Source of the DNA: an uncultured Mycobacteriaceae bacterium
GTDB lineage: Bacteria; Actinomycetota; Actinomycetes; Mycobacteriales; Mycobacteriaceae
NCBI GenBank assembly: GCA_903927745.1
Contig: CAIYOH010000069.1
Location: 1-49,619 of the forward strand
DNA: 49,619 nt
Direction of reading: 5' to 3'
Below are positions 33,821 through 43,328 of this stretch, piece after piece (the first letter of the stretch is position 1; every line of letters begins with the position of its first letter). The notes under the pieces were generated by a model. The model did no database searches. It was not told where the DNA came from and worked only from the letters and a program-made list of their open reading frames with translations. A program made the position numbers and the translations under genes.

Positions 33821-35230
33821 ATGGCCCCAACAAGCGAGGCTGAAAACATGACCCACATCCTCCCCCCACGCTCTCAGCACAGCGCGAACGGCATCGGGAT
33901 GCGACCACACAAGAGGACGGGCACCGACATCGCCATCGCGATGCTCACCCCTCTGGTCGGCCGGGAATTCCTGGACAAGTACAGCCTGCGCGCGCCGCTC
34001 AACCGGGGCCTGCGCTTCGGCACGAATGCGGTCTTCTCGGCCGCGGCCGCGTTGGAGTCCCTACCCCGCCGGTTCGAACGGGTGCAGAACCTGCGCGGCG
34101 GACCCACTCGGCTAACGTCGAGCGGCGGTGGCTACTTCGACCTGACGCCCGACGACGAGCAGACGATGATGGTCGAGACCGTTGCCGAATTCGCCGCCGA
34201 GATCATGCGGCCGGCGGCCTCCGACGCCGACGGGGCGGCCAGTTACCCCGAGGACCTGATCGCCAAGGCCGCCGAGCTGGGCATCACCGCGGTCAACGTC
34301 CCCGAGGACTTCGACGGCATCGCCGAACGGCGCTCCACCGTGACCAACGCCCTGGTCGCCGAGGCGCTGGCCTACGGCGACATGGGTCTGGCCCTGCCGA
34401 TCCTGGCGCCCGGCGGCGTGGCGTCAGCGCTCACCCACTGGGGCAGCGCCGACCAGCAGGCCACCTACCTTCCCGCGTTCGCCGGCGACAACGTCCCGCA
34501 GGCCTGCGTCGCGATCGCCGAACCGCAGCCGCTGTTCGACCCCACCCGACTGACCACCACCGCCGTGCGCACCCCCAGCGGATACCGCCTGGACGGCGTC
34601 AAGTCGCTGGTGCCGGCCGCGGCGGACGCCGAGTTGTTCATCGTCGGCGCGCAGCTCAACGGCAGACCGGCGCTGTTCCTTGTCGAGTCGGCGGCCGCCG
34701 GCCTGACCGTCACGGCGGACCCCAGCATGGGGATCCGCGCCGCGGCCCTGGGCAGGGTGGAACTCTCCGGCGTCTCGGTGCCACTGAGCGCCCGGCTCGG
34801 CGAGGACGAGGCGTCCGACGTCGACTATTCCGAGGCGCTCGCGCTGTCCCGACTGGGATGGGCGGCGCTGGCCGTCGGCACCTCCCACGCCGTGCTCGAC
34901 TACGTCGTGCCGTACGTGAAGGAACGCGAGGCCTTCGGCGAGCCCATCGCCCGCCGCCAGTCAGTGGCCTTCATGTGCGCCAACATCGCGATCGAACTCG
35001 ACGGTCTGCGGCTGGTCACCTGGCGCGGCGCGGCCCGCGCCGAGCAGGGCCTGCCGTTCACCCGCGAGGCGGCGCTGGCCAAGCGGCTCGCCACCGACCA
35101 CGGCATGCGGATCGGCCTGGACGGCGTGCAGTTGCTCGGCGGCCACGGCTTCACCAAGGAACACCCGGTCGAACGCTGGTACCGCGACCTGCGGGCCATC
35201 GGTGTCGCCGAGGGTGTTGTTCTCATCTAG
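33821..35230 (+). CDS. fadE24: Acyl-CoA dehydrogenase FadE24-like
   Basis: The 469-residue flavoprotein-type acyl-CoA dehydrogenase has the ACAD core starting near residue 110 after an extension (ATRPHK-like RPHKRTGTDIAIAMLTPLVGREFLDKYSLRAPLNRGLRFGTNAVF). The substrate and FAD loops (GDMGLALPILAPGGVA, VGTSHAVLDYVVPYVKEREAFGEPIARRQSVAF, VQLLGGHGFTKEHPVERWYRDL) are present. No catalytic Glu is seen at the usual C-terminal site, where it ends AIGVAEGVVLI. It therefore probably works as one half of a heteromer with FadE23. Met10 at 33848 is an alternative start; the context of either ATG is not decisive. Confidence 0.88.
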   Translation: MAPTSEAENMTHILPPRSQHSANGIGMRPHKRTGTDIAIAMLTPLVGREFLDKYSLRAPLNRGLRFGTNAVFSAAAALESLPRRFERVQNLRGGPTRLTSSGGGYFDLTPDDEQTMMVETVAEFAAEIMRPAASDADGAASYPEDLIAKAAELGITAVNVPEDFDGIAERRSTVTNALVAEALAYGDMGLALPILAPGGVASALTHWGSADQQATYLPAFAGDNVPQACVAIAEPQPLFDPTRLTTTAVRTPSGYRLDGVKSLVPAAADAELFIVGAQLNGRPALFLVESAAAGLTVTADPSMGIRAAALGRVELSGVSVPLSARLGEDEASDVDYSEALALSRLGWAALAVGTSHAVLDYVVPYVKEREAFGEPIARRQSVAFMCANIAIELDGLRLVTWRGAARAEQGLPFTREAALAKRLATDHGMRIGLDGVQLLGGHGFTKEHPVERWYRDLRAIGVAEGVVLI

Positions 35231-35288
35231 GCCTGATCTGGTCCTCGTCAAGTCTTCATCAAGTCCTCATCGAGCTGAAAGTCTCATC

Positions 35289-36494
35289 ATGGCAATCAAT
35301 TTGGAGATACCCCGCAAGCTGCAGGCGGTGATCACCGCGACGCACCAGGGCGCCGCGGAACTGATGCGGCCGATCGGGCGCAAATACGACCTGAACGAAC
35401 ACGCCTACCCCGTCGAGCTCGACACGTTGGTCAGCCTGCTCGAGGGGGTGTCGGGATCGGTCAAACTCTCCGGGGCCGACACGCTCAACAGCGACGACGA
35501 CGACGGGGCGACGAACCGCAACGGCGGCAACATGGCCGCACTGCTGCAGGCCCTCGAAGCCAGCTGGGGTGACGTCGCGATGATGCTGTCGGTCCCCTAT
35601 CAGGGGCTGGGCAACGCCGCGATCGCCGCCGTCGCCACCGCCGAGCAGAAGGAACGACTGGGCAAGGTGTGGGCGGCGATGGCCATCACCGAACCCGGTT
35701 TCGGATCCGACTCCGCAGCGGTGTCCACCACCGCTGCGCTCGACGGCGACGAGTACGTGATCAACGGCGAGAAGATCTACGTCACCGCCGGTTCCCGCGC
35801 TACCCACATCGTCGTATGGGCCACGCTGGACAAGTCGAAGGGCCGCGCGGCGATCAAATCGTTCATCGTTCCGCGCGAGCACCCGGGAGTGACAGTCGAG
35901 CGACTCGAGCGCAAGCTCGGGATCAAGGGTTCCGATACGGCCGCGATCCGTTTCGACAACGTCCGCATACCGAAGGAGAACCTGCTCGGCAAGCCCGACA
36001 TCGAGGTCGGGAAAGGCTTTTCCGGGGTGATGGAAACCTTCGACAACACCCGGCCGATCGTGGCCGCCATGGCCGTCGGAGTCGCCCGCGCGGCGCTCGA
36101 GGAGCTCCGCCGGATCCTCACAGAGGCCGGCGTGGAGATCTCCTACGACACGCCGTCGCACGCCCAGAGCGCCGCGGCCGCGGAGTTCCTACGCATGGAG
36201 GCCGATTGGGAGTCCGCCTACCTGTTGTCGCTGCGCGCGGCCTGGCAGGCCGACAACAAGATTCCCAACTCCAAAGAGGCGTCGATGAGCAAGGCCAAGG
36301 CCGCCCGGATGGCCAGCGACGTCACGTTGAAGGCTGTCGAATTGGCCGGCACCGCTGGCTATTCCGAGGAGTCCCTGCTGGAGAAGTGGGCGCGTGACTC
36401 CAAGATCCTCGACATCTTCGAGGGCACGCAGCAGATCCAGCAATTGGTGGTGGCACGCCGCCTGCTGGGGCTGTCGTCGGCCGAGCTCAAATAG
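35289..36494 (+). CDS. fadE23: Acyl-CoA dehydrogenase FadE23-like
   Basis: The 401-residue ACAD subunit has a complete core: [93 protein letters not shown], and the catalytic Glu in ILDIFEGTQQIQQLVVARRLLG. Length equals that of the M. tuberculosis protein. The gene follows fadE24 by 58 bp, and the pair probably forms the alpha2beta2-type enzyme seen for other mycobacterial paired FadE proteins. The substrate chain is not known. Confidence 0.9.
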   Translation: MAINLEIPRKLQAVITATHQGAAELMRPIGRKYDLNEHAYPVELDTLVSLLEGVSGSVKLSGADTLNSDDDDGATNRNGGNMAALLQALEASWGDVAMMLSVPYQGLGNAAIAAVATAEQKERLGKVWAAMAITEPGFGSDSAAVSTTAALDGDEYVINGEKIYVTAGSRATHIVVWATLDKSKGRAAIKSFIVPREHPGVTVERLERKLGIKGSDTAAIRFDNVRIPKENLLGKPDIEVGKGFSGVMETFDNTRPIVAAMAVGVARAALEELRRILTEAGVEISYDTPSHAQSAAAAEFLRMEADWESAYLLSLRAAWQADNKIPNSKEASMSKAKAARMASDVTLKAVELAGTAGYSEESLLEKWARDSKILDIFEGTQQIQQLVVARRLLGLSSAELK

Positions 36495-36644
36495 CGGGCG
36501 GCGCTCGTTGCGTGCGCCCAACGTGCACTCACTGCGACATTTCGGGTGATTTTTCGCCGTGGTTACACGTTCGGCGCGGGAGGAGCGCCGAGGTTAGCCA
36601 GTGCCGGGCCGGCAGTACGCTGGGGTCGGAATGGAGGCGGCATG

Positions 36645-37622
36645 ATGCGCGCGGCACGGGTGACCCGGCTCGACGGTCCGGACGCGATCGAGGTGGCCGA
36701 CGTCGACGAACCGGCCGGCGACGGCTCGACGGTGGTGGTGGACGTGCACGCGGCCGGCGTGGCGTTCCCGGACGCCCTGCTGACCCGCGGCCTCTACCAG
36801 TACCGTCCGGATCCGCCGTTCGTGCTCGGGGCCGAGGTCGCGGGCGTGGTCCGCTCGGCACCGTCGGGCGCCCACGTGCGGCCCGGCGACCGCGTCGTGG
36901 GCCTGACCATGCTCACCGGCGGCATGGCCGAGGTCGCGGTGCTCGCCCCCGACCGGGTGTTCGCGCTGCCGGATAACGTGAGCCTGGAGGCGGGCGCGGG
37001 CCTGCTGTTCAACGACCTCACCATGTACTTCGCGCTGACCGTGCGCGGTCGTCTGCAGGCGGGCGAGACGGTACTGGTGCACGGCGCGGCCGGCGGCATC
37101 GGCACGTCGACACTGCGGTTGGCGTCCGTGCTGGGCGCCTCGCGCGTCATCGCCGTGGTCGGCGCACAGGACAAGGCCGACGTCGCTACCGCGGCCGGCG
37201 CAACGGACGTGGTGCTCGCCGACGGGTTCAAGGACGCGGTGCAGGACCTGACGCAGGGCCGCGGCGTCGACATCGTCGCCGACCCCGTCGGCGGCGACCG
37301 ATTCACCGATTCCCTGCGCTCGCTCGCCCCCGGGGGGCGGCTGCTGGTCATCGGGTTCACCGGCGGCGAGATTCCCACCGTCAAGGTGAACAGGCTGCTG
37401 CTCAACAACATCGACGTGGTCGGTGTCGGCTGGGGCGCGTGGACCGCGACGCACCCGGACGCGCTTGCCGAGCAGTGGTCCGGACTGCAGCGGTTGCTCA
37501 GCTCGGGTCAGCTCGCGGCGCCGGCGCCGGTGGTCTATCCGCTGGCGGAGGTGGCCGCCGCCGTCGCGTCGCTGGAAAACCGCACCGCCAGAGGGAAAGT
37601 CGTCCTGCGCGTGCGCGACTGA
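36645..37622 (+). CDS. fadB4: Zinc-independent quinone oxidoreductase-type MDR protein FadB4-like
   Basis: This medium-chain dehydrogenase/reductase of about 325 residues lies in the quinone oxidoreductase subgroup. It has FVLGAEVAGVVRSAPSGAHVRPGDRVVGL, the NADPH loop VLVHGAAGGIGTSTLRLASVLGA, VDIVADPVGGDRFTDSLRSLAPGGRLLVIGFTGG and the C-terminal NRTARGKVVLRV. Zinc ligands are absent. The name fadB4 is by synteny with Rv3141; the enzyme is not a classical FadB. The ATG at 36645 sits seven bases after GGAGG; an adjacent ATG at 36642 is possible. Confidence 0.85.
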   Translation: MRAARVTRLDGPDAIEVADVDEPAGDGSTVVVDVHAAGVAFPDALLTRGLYQYRPDPPFVLGAEVAGVVRSAPSGAHVRPGDRVVGLTMLTGGMAEVAVLAPDRVFALPDNVSLEAGAGLLFNDLTMYFALTVRGRLQAGETVLVHGAAGGIGTSTLRLASVLGASRVIAVVGAQDKADVATAAGATDVVLADGFKDAVQDLTQGRGVDIVADPVGGDRFTDSLRSLAPGGRLLVIGFTGGEIPTVKVNRLLLNNIDVVGVGWGAWTATHPDALAEQWSGLQRLLSSGQLAAPAPVVYPLAEVAAAVASLENRTARGKVVLRVRD

Positions 37623-37653
37623 GGCCGCACCGCTCCACACTCGGGAGTCACCC

Positions 37654-38757
37654 ATGGAATCGTTCGTTCACCTGCGAAAAGGGACGACGCCGCGGCGCCT
37701 GCACGCCGACCTCGACGGCCTCAAGGACGACGAACTGGGACGGGCGGGCTTCACCGGCCGGACCGCCAACATGTACCGCCGCCACGACCCCACCGCCTAC
37801 CGGGCGGTCGGCCCGCTGCGGCCGGTCGACGTGCTGTCGGGTGAGCTCACACCCAGCGACGCCAGCGATGCCGACGGCGGGCCGCTGCTGCTGTTCAGCA
37901 ATGCCGACTGCCTCATCTCCCTGAGCCGCCGCACCGAGCCGATGCCGTTCTTCACCCGTCACGTCGACGGCGACCTGCTGTGCTTCGTGCACCGGGGCAA
38001 CGGCCTGGTCGAGACGGAGTTCGGACCGTTGCGCTATCGCGAGGGCGACTGGCTCTACATCCCGAACGCCTGCACATGGCGCCAGGTGCCCGACAGCCAG
38101 ACGACCCTGTTCATGGTGGAGACCACCGAGGAGCTTCGCGTCCCGCCGGCCGGCGTGCTGGGCCGCCACTTCCCCTTCGACCCCGCGCAGGTCACCATCC
38201 CCGAACCGGAACCGCACGACGACGACGGGCGCGCGGAATACGAGGTCCGGCTTAGTCATCGGCCCGTTCAGGATGCCGGCCACACGACGTTGTTCTACCG
38301 ACACCATCCGCTCGACGTCGAGGGCTGGCGGGGTGACAACTTCCCCTTCGTCTTCAACATCGCCGACTACACCGTGATCACCTCCGAGAGCGTCCACCTG
38401 CCGCCGACGGTGCACCTGTTCATGCAGGCCACGGGTGTCTCGGTGATGAACTTCCTGCCGCGGCCCGCCGAGACTGCGCCCGGCACCGAGCGCACACCCT
38501 GGTATCACCGCAACGTCGACTACGACGAGATCGCCTTCTTCCACGGCGGCTCGCTGTACGGCGTCCCGATGCCACCAGGACTGATATCGCACGCACCGCA
38601 CGGGGTGCACCACGGTGCACCGGAGAAGGTCCGCGAACGGACGCGCCGGACGTTCGACGAGTACTCCCGCGTCGACTGGCAGGTGATCGCCGTCGACACC
38701 CGCAGCCGGCTCACCCCGTCGCCCGAGGTGCTGGCCCACGATCTCGGACAGCATTGA
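37654..38757 (+). CDS. Homogentisate 1,2-dioxygenase-like cupin
   Basis: The 367-residue protein follows the homogentisate dioxygenase family along its length: FVHLRKGTTPRRLHADL, FTGRTANMYRRHDPTAYRAVGPL, the double cupin core LLCFVHRGNGLVETEFGPLRYREGDWLYIPN, HLPPTVHLFMQATGVSVMNFLPRP and WYHRNVDYDEIAFFHGG. Iron ligands corresponding to the HGDO triad are His285, Glu292 (Asp291 beside it) and His316 in APHGVHHG. It is shorter than typical HmgA (about 430-445) and lacks the family's HRNCMSEFMG form. No maleylacetoacetate isomerase or fumarylacetoacetase lies nearby, so the substrate may not be homogentisate. It is the first gene of the seven-gene operon. Confidence 0.8.
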   Translation: MESFVHLRKGTTPRRLHADLDGLKDDELGRAGFTGRTANMYRRHDPTAYRAVGPLRPVDVLSGELTPSDASDADGGPLLLFSNADCLISLSRRTEPMPFFTRHVDGDLLCFVHRGNGLVETEFGPLRYREGDWLYIPNACTWRQVPDSQTTLFMVETTEELRVPPAGVLGRHFPFDPAQVTIPEPEPHDDDGRAEYEVRLSHRPVQDAGHTTLFYRHHPLDVEGWRGDNFPFVFNIADYTVITSESVHLPPTVHLFMQATGVSVMNFLPRPAETAPGTERTPWYHRNVDYDEIAFFHGGSLYGVPMPPGLISHAPHGVHHGAPEKVRERTRRTFDEYSRVDWQVIAVDTRSRLTPSPEVLAHDLGQH

Positions 38758-38759
38758 CT

Positions 38760-39941
38760 ATGCGCCACGAGTACGACCGAATCCCGTATCTCGTTGCCTA
38801 CCAGAACACCTCCGGTGTGCGTGACGTCTACGGCGGTCTGGCCGAGGTCACGATCCTCGAGAGCTACCTACTGAAGCCGCGAGACACGCCGTCGGACACC
38901 GTGCTGGTGTTCATGCACCCGATCGGCGGCGGCGCGTACCTGCCGATGATCAACGCGCTGGCCAGGGCAGGCCACCACGTCATCTACTGCAACAGCCGGT
39001 TCCGCGGCACCGATTCGGCCCTGCTGATGGAGAAGGTGGTCGAGGATCTCGGCGAATGCATCAAGGACGCCAAGAACCGCCTCGGCTACTCGAAGGTGGT
39101 GCTGGCGGGCTGGAGCGGCGGCGGCTCCCTCTCGATGTTCTATCAGCAGCAGGCGCAACACCCGACCGTCACGTCGAGCCCGTCCGGCGACGGCCCCGAC
39201 CTGACCGCGCTGGGGTTGCTTCCCGCCGACGGCATCATGCTGCTGGCAGCGCACATCAGCCGCCACGGCACGCTCACCGAATGGCTCGACGCGTCGATCC
39301 TCGACGAATCCGATCCCACCAGGCGCGATCCCGAACTGGACCTGTACAACCCAGACAACCCCCACCAGCCCCCGTACACCGAACAGTTCCTGACCCGCTA
39401 CCGGCAGGCCCAGATCGACCGCAACCGCCGGATCACCGCGTGGGTCAAGGACAAACTCGCCGAATCGAGGGCCTCGGGGCGTCCGGACGCCGACGTCGCG
39501 GAGTTCTGCTTCGTCGTGCACGGCACCATGGCCGACCCCCGCTGGCTGGACCCCGCCGTCGACCCCAACGAACGCACCCCGGGCACCTGCTACCTCGGTG
39601 ATCCCCGCGTGGTGAACATGAGCCCGGTCGGATTGGCGCGCTACTGCACGCTGCGCGGGTGGCTCTCGCAGTGGAGCTACGACGACGCCCGCGGCGACGG
39701 GCTGGCCTGCGGGCCCGACATCGCGGTGCCGGCTCTGGTGATCGGCAACCTGGCCGACGATGCCTGCACGCCGAGCCACACCCGGCGGCTCTTCGAAGCG
39801 ATCGGGCATCCGGACAAGGAGATGCACGAAATTCCGGGCGCCACACACTATTACGCGGGTCCCGACCAACGCGACAAGCTCCGGCAGGCCGTCGACATCG
39901 CCACGCAGTGGCTTGTCCGGCACGATTTCGCGAGGCTCTGA
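38760..39941 (+). CDS. Alpha/beta hydrolase
   Basis: The 393-residue hydrolase has the nucleophile elbow GWSGG (Ser119), oxyanion region FMHPIGGG, acid candidate Asp in NLADDACTPSH and His in GATHYY. It is large for the fold, with a helical insert between residues 140 and 290 (LTEWLDASILDESDPTRRD...VNMSPVGLARYCTLRGWLSQW). The first ATG lies two bases after the dioxygenase stop; a TTG six bases earlier overlaps that stop. It may hydrolyse the dioxygenase product or a CoA thioester, which is inference from context. Confidence 0.8.
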   Translation: MRHEYDRIPYLVAYQNTSGVRDVYGGLAEVTILESYLLKPRDTPSDTVLVFMHPIGGGAYLPMINALARAGHHVIYCNSRFRGTDSALLMEKVVEDLGECIKDAKNRLGYSKVVLAGWSGGGSLSMFYQQQAQHPTVTSSPSGDGPDLTALGLLPADGIMLLAAHISRHGTLTEWLDASILDESDPTRRDPELDLYNPDNPHQPPYTEQFLTRYRQAQIDRNRRITAWVKDKLAESRASGRPDADVAEFCFVVHGTMADPRWLDPAVDPNERTPGTCYLGDPRVVNMSPVGLARYCTLRGWLSQWSYDDARGDGLACGPDIAVPALVIGNLADDACTPSHTRRLFEAIGHPDKEMHEIPGATHYYAGPDQRDKLRQAVDIATQWLVRHDFARL

Positions 39942-41140
39942 TGGATGGGGCATTGGATGGAGTCCGGGTGCTCGAGCTGGGCACACTGATCGCCGGCCCC
40001 TTCGCCGGCCGCTTGCTCGCCGACATGGGCGCCGACGTGATCAAGATCGAGCCCCCCGGTACGCCCGACCCGTTGCGCACCTGGGGCCAGGCCGAACTGG
40101 ACGGCAATCACGTCTTCTGGACGGTGCACGCCCGCAACAAGAGGGCAATCACGCTGGACCTGCGGCGCCCGCGCGGCCGCGCCCTGTTCCTCGATCTCGT
40201 CGCGAAGTCCGACATCGTGGTGGAAAACTTCCGCCCGGGCACGCTGGAGAAATGGGGCCTGGGCTACGACAAGCTCAGCGAACGCAACCCCGGCATCATC
40301 CTGGTGCGGGTATCCGGTTACGGGCAGACCGGACCGGAGGCACACAAGGCCGGATACGCCTCGGTGGCCGAGGCGGCCAGCGGACTGCGGCACCTCAACG
40401 GCTTCCCCGATGGCCCACCGCCCCGGCTCGCGCTGTCCCTGGGCGACAGCCTGGCCGGCATGTTCGGCGCCCAGGGTGCGCTGGCCGCGCTGTACCGCCG
40501 CGGCATCACCGGGCGCGGGCAGGTGGTCGACGTCGCGCTCACCGAATCCTGCTTGGCCATCCAGGAATCCACGATCCCCGACTACGACGTCGGCGGCGTG
40601 GTCCGCGGGCCGTCGGGCACCCGGCTCGAGGGCATCGCGCCGTCGAACATCTACCGCAGCGCCGACGGCTCGTGGGTGGTGATCGCCGCCAACCAGGACA
40701 CGGTGTTCGCCCGCCTGTGCACGGCGATGGACCGCCCGGAACTGGCTGGCGACGAACGGTTCTCCACCCACGTCGCGCGCGGCCGCAACCAGGACGAGCT
40801 CGACGCGATCATCAGCGCATGGGCGCAGCAGCGCCACCCGGACGAGATCATCGACATCCTCAGCGCCGCCGGAGTGATCGCGGGGCCGATCAACACGGTT
40901 GCCGAAGTAGTCCTGGATCCGCAGCTCCGGTCCCGGGGCATGCTGGTCGAACACCACGACGAGCGGCTCGGGCGTACCGTGTTGGGTCCAGGCGTCGTGC
41001 CGGTGCTGTCGGAGTCGCCGGGCAGTGTCCGCAGCGCCGGCCCCGCCCGTCCGGGGCAACACAATGACGACGTGTACGTCGGGCTGCTCGGCAGGACAGC
41101 CGGGGAACTCGAGGAGTTGCGCGCCGAGGAGGTCATCTGA
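39941..41140 (+). CDS. Class III CoA-transferase (CaiB/BaiF family)
   Basis: The 399-residue enzyme moves CoA between carboxylic acids. It has the N-terminal VRVLELGTLIAGPFAGRLLADMGADVIKIEPP, NKRAITLDLRRPRGRALFLDLV, VENFRPGTLEKWGLGYDKLSERNPGIILVRVSGYGQTGP and the catalytic Asp169 in LSLGDS. Asp169 is the same number as in formyl-CoA transferase Frc. The ATG overlaps the preceding stop (ATGA), so the genes are translationally coupled. It probably activates the acid produced upstream in the operon to a CoA ester. Confidence 0.9.
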   Translation: MDGALDGVRVLELGTLIAGPFAGRLLADMGADVIKIEPPGTPDPLRTWGQAELDGNHVFWTVHARNKRAITLDLRRPRGRALFLDLVAKSDIVVENFRPGTLEKWGLGYDKLSERNPGIILVRVSGYGQTGPEAHKAGYASVAEAASGLRHLNGFPDGPPPRLALSLGDSLAGMFGAQGALAALYRRGITGRGQVVDVALTESCLAIQESTIPDYDVGGVVRGPSGTRLEGIAPSNIYRSADGSWVVIAANQDTVFARLCTAMDRPELAGDERFSTHVARGRNQDELDAIISAWAQQRHPDEIIDILSAAGVIAGPINTVAEVVLDPQLRSRGMLVEHHDERLGRTVLGPGVVPVLSESPGSVRSAGPARPGQHNDDVYVGLLGRTAGELEELRAEEVI

Positions 41141-41145
41141 TCCAG

Positions 41146-42057
41146 ATGAACACCCACTTCGATAAAACCCACATCGACATTCGCGAGGTCTCGCTGCGCG
41201 ACGGCCTGCAAATCGAGACGCCGATCCCGTTGGCGGCCAAGCTGGAACTGCTGGCCGCGGTCGCGGCCACCGGGGTACGCGAGGTGGAGGTCACGGCCTT
41301 CGTCTCGCCCACCAAGGTGCCGTCGATGGCCGACGCCGCCGAGCTGGCGGCCCATCTGCACGCCTACCCCGGCATCGCGTTCTCGGCACTGGTCGCCAGC
41401 CCGAACGGGGCCCAGCGGGCCGTGGCAGCCGGGCTGCGTTCACTCGAATACGTGGTGGCGGCCAGCGACGCCTTCAGCCATGCCAACGTCGGTCGCGGCA
41501 GCGCCGAGGCCACCGCACAGATCGACGACATCGTCGCCATCGCCCGCGACGGCGGGGTGAGCGTGGAGGTGATCGTGGCCACCGCGTGGGACTGCCCTTT
41601 CGACGGACCCACCCCGGTCCAGCGCGTCCTCGAGATCGCCGCCGCCGCCCACGACAGCGGCGTCAACCGGTTCGCCGTCGCCGACACGATCGGCACCGCC
41701 ACCCCGGGGCGGGTGACGGCACTGGTCGAACGGTTGCGGCCAGTGATCGGCGAAATGCCGCTGGGCGGGCATTTCCACAACACCCGCGGTGCAGGCCTGG
41801 CCAGCGCCTACGCCGCCGTCTGGGCCGGGGTCACCCGCCTGGATGCCTCGGTGGGCGGGCTCGGGGGCTGCCCGTTCGCGCCGGGCGCGACAGGCAACAT
41901 CGCCACCGAGGACCTGGCGTACCTGCTGCGCGACAGCGGTTTCGACATCGACGTCGACGTGGATGCAGCGATCGCCGCGGCGCGGATCGCCGAATCCGTT
42001 GTCGGGCACGACCTGCCGGGGGCGCTGCTGCGTGCCGGCGACCGGATCCGCCTCTGA
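41146..42057 (+). CDS. Hydroxymethylglutaryl-CoA lyase-like aldolase
   Basis: The 303-residue DRE-TIM metallolyase has catalytic Arg18-Asp19 in SLRDGLQIE, metal-binding His209 and His211 in GGHFHNTRG, and the signature Cys242 in GGLGGCPFAPGATGN, which all match HMG-CoA lyase. It would cleave a 3-hydroxy-3-methylglutaryl-CoA-type thioester to acetyl-CoA and a keto product; other 3-hydroxy acyl-CoA substrates are possible. It lies five bases after the CoA-transferase stop. No leucine pathway carboxylase (MccA/B) is present here. Confidence 0.87.
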   Translation: MNTHFDKTHIDIREVSLRDGLQIETPIPLAAKLELLAAVAATGVREVEVTAFVSPTKVPSMADAAELAAHLHAYPGIAFSALVASPNGAQRAVAAGLRSLEYVVAASDAFSHANVGRGSAEATAQIDDIVAIARDGGVSVEVIVATAWDCPFDGPTPVQRVLEIAAAAHDSGVNRFAVADTIGTATPGRVTALVERLRPVIGEMPLGGHFHNTRGAGLASAYAAVWAGVTRLDASVGGLGGCPFAPGATGNIATEDLAYLLRDSGFDIDVDVDAAIAAARIAESVVGHDLPGALLRAGDRIRL

Positions 42058-42089
42058 TGACCGTCTAGCACACGTGTAGGAAGATCACC

Positions 42090-43328
42090 ATGGATTTCAC
42101 ACTGCCAGAGCACCTTCCGGGGCTTCTCGCCGAGATGGACGCGTTCATCGACGCCGAGATCACACCGCTGGAACGCGAACACATGCAGTATTTCGACAAG
42201 CGCCGCGAGTACGCCCGCACCGACTGGGACAACGACGGCATCCCGACGCGCGAGTGGGAGGACCTCCTCGACGAGATGCGCCGGCGAGCCGATAAGGCGG
42301 GCTGGCTGCGCTACGGTCTGCCCGCCTCCCTCGGCGGCCGCGACGGCACCAACTTCGATATGGCCGTTATCCGGGAACACCTGGCGCACAAGGGTCTCGG
42401 CCTGCACAACGACCTGCAGAACGAGTCGTCGATCGTCGGGAACTTCCCGCAGGTGATCATGATGGAGCGCTTCGGCACCGACGCGCAGCGCCGCGCCTGG
42501 TCCGAGGCGCTGATCACCGGGGGACGATCCATGGCGTTCGGCCTGACCGAGCCGATGCACGGCTCGGACGCCACCTGGCTGGAGACCCACGCGGCCCGCG
42601 ACGGGGATGACTGGGTGATCAACGGGTCCAAGCGGTGGAACACCGGCGTGCACCGCGCGACGCACGACTTGATCTTCGCCCGCACCTCCGGTGAGCCGGG
42701 GCAGGCCCGCGGTATCACCGCGTTCCTGGTGCCCACCGACGCGCCCGGCTTCACCGTGCCGTTCTACTGGTGGACGCTGAACATGCCGACCGACCACGGC
42801 GAGGTCAGCCTGTCCGACGTACGGGTGCCCGCCGACGCCGTGCTCGGCGAGGTCGACCGCGGCCTGGAGGTGGCGCAGACCTTTCTGCACGAGAACAGGA
42901 TTCGACAGGCGGCCAGCAGCCTGGGTGCCGCACAGTACTGCATCGACCGGGCCGCGCAGTACGCGAGCGAGCGGGTGGTGTTCGGCAAGCCGCTGTCGGT
43001 CAACCAGGCCGTGCAGTGGCCGCTGGCCGAGTTGCAGACCGAAGCCCAGATGGTCCGACTGCTGGTGCACTACGCGTCCTGGCACCTGGACCGCGACCAC
43101 CACATGGAGGTCTCGGACAAGGTATCGATGGCCAACTACCGGGCCAACCGCCTGGTCTGCGACGCCGCGGACCGCGCCATGCAGGTGTTCGGCGGGGTGG
43201 GTTACAGCCGGCACGAACCGTTCGAGCACATCTACCGCCACCACCGCCGCTACCGGATCACCGAGGGCGCCGAGGAGATCCAGATCCGCCGGGTGGCGCA
43301 GCGGCTGTTCAAGTTCGGCGCGAAGTGA
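42090..43328 (+). CDS. Acyl-CoA dehydrogenase, LvaC/ACAD11-type
   Basis: The 412-residue ACAD has an N-terminal helical domain (PGLLAEMDAFIDAEITPLEREHMQYFDKRREYARTDWDNDGIPTREWEDLLDEMRRRADKAGWL) of the type seen in enzymes partnered with APH-like kinases. The core FGLTEPMHGSDATWLETHAARDGDDWVINGSKRWNTG follows. The C-terminus has QVFGGVGYSRHEPFEHIYRHHRRYRITEGAEEIQIRRVAQRLF with the catalytic-site Glu region. It is followed with GTGA overlap by the kinase gene. An elimination role on 4-phosphoacyl-CoA is inferred from that pairing. Confidence 0.85.
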   Translation: MDFTLPEHLPGLLAEMDAFIDAEITPLEREHMQYFDKRREYARTDWDNDGIPTREWEDLLDEMRRRADKAGWLRYGLPASLGGRDGTNFDMAVIREHLAHKGLGLHNDLQNESSIVGNFPQVIMMERFGTDAQRRAWSEALITGGRSMAFGLTEPMHGSDATWLETHAARDGDDWVINGSKRWNTGVHRATHDLIFARTSGEPGQARGITAFLVPTDAPGFTVPFYWWTLNMPTDHGEVSLSDVRVPADAVLGEVDRGLEVAQTFLHENRIRQAASSLGAAQYCIDRAAQYASERVVFGKPLSVNQAVQWPLAELQTEAQMVRLLVHYASWHLDRDHHMEVSDKVSMANYRANRLVCDAADRAMQVFGGVGYSRHEPFEHIYRHHRRYRITEGAEEIQIRRVAQRLFKFGAK

